A DNA stretch of 30,419 nt from a virus, in the IMG/VR virus record IMGVR_UViG_3300042868_010192, positions 1 through 30,419 of that record. One strand, written 5' to 3'. Positions 30,308-30,419 of the stretch are shown here, piece by piece. The position numbers and the translations under genes were made by a program. Within the stretch, counting starts at the first letter, position 1. Each line of letters begins with the position of its first letter. The notes below the pieces were generated by a model, which had not been told where the DNA came from, made no database searches, and saw only the letters and a list, made by a program, of their open reading frames with translations.

Positions 30308-30419
30308 ATCTAGAGATACGCCATACCAACGTTCTTACACGTAATAATGTAGCCCTCAATAATAATGATATTCGTTTCATTGTTAATCAGGGGGGTTCAC
30401 GTTCTTCTAAAACATATTC
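30304..30419 (+). CDS. terL: Terminase large subunit, 5' part only (right-end copy)
   Basis: The frame runs to the window edge and encodes MNLEIRHTNVLTRNNVALNN and onward, matching the complete protein at 1009 with two substitutions in the first six residues. The DNA is identical to 1048-1124 from 30343 to the end (77 bases). The 39 bases before that differ at many synonymous positions. It is truncated by the window edge, not by mutation. Confidence 0.85.
   Translation, partial: MNLEIRHTNVLTRNNVALNNNDIRFIVNQGGSRSSKTY

Noticed and set aside
1-30419. tRNA genes, integrase, repressor or attachment sites
   Set aside because: I looked for cloverleaf-like GC-rich segments, tyrosine or serine recombinase motifs and repressor genes and saw none.
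29520-30419. True tandem duplication of the pre-terminase locus in one genome
   Set aside because: Exact identity over 117 and 77 bases only at the window ends, with truncation exactly at the ends, fits an assembly branch between variants better, though reads are needed to prove it.

Overview
The window reads as a near-complete genome of a small tailed phage (siphovirus-like) of a Bacteroidota host, possibly a Flavobacteriia-type bacterium. The DNA is very AT-rich and every credible gene lies on the + strand. Start codons sit in A-rich leaders with no Shine-Dalgarno sequence, and three early-region promoters carry the Bacteroidota -7 box TATATTTG. The lysis region encodes a protein with a Bacteroidota-style signal peptide ending SFSQ and a tail resembling a type IX secretion sorting domain. 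I see no integrase, repressor, tRNA or DNA polymerase. The phage is probably virulent or episomal and relies on host replication proteins.

Layout. 1-2202: 3' end of a small conserved gene, a three-part HAD-fusion gene, and the terminase large subunit. 2303-4266: a sigma-like protein, two small genes, and the tail assembly chaperone with a probable -1 frameshift at a nine-T run. 4276-17250: tail completion and neck proteins, baseplate proteins, fibre proteins and the tape measure. 17290-20630: XkdF-like protease with scaffold tail, an accessory head protein, major capsid protein and tail tube protein. 20815-23171: an unknown structural gene, portal and connector. 23205-24970: lysis cassette (holin, secreted protein, small membrane protein, M15 endolysin). 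24971-25594: a 624-bp non-coding control region with a terminator, four 28-bp inverted repeats at 42-46 bp spacing, a promoter and a folded leader RNA. 25595-28819: early genes (helix-turn-helix replication-type protein, small unknowns, a PD-(D/E)XK-like nuclease) broken up by terminators and small RNA-like hairpins. 29059-30419: terminase small subunit, the conserved small gene again, an HNH endonuclease and the start of a second terminase large subunit copy.

The two ends are alternative versions of one locus. Bases 1-117 equal 29630-29746 and 1048-1124 equal 30343-30419. Between these anchors the left end carries the HAD-fusion gene and the right end carries an HNH homing-type endonuclease. 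The simplest reading is a circular or circularly permuted genome with two haplotypes, about 29.6 kb with the HAD fusion and about 29.3 kb with the HNH gene.

A G/C-rich motif, CCCAGAA / TTCTGGG, stands out against the AT-rich background. I count 17 exact copies, many followed by an A-tract. They cluster in intergenic gaps, including the gap where the two haplotypes part, and they also occur inside genes. This motif, the inverted-repeat array with its folded leader, and the HNH/HAD allelic swap are the most unusual things here. Functions were assigned by reading the proteins; no database search was run.
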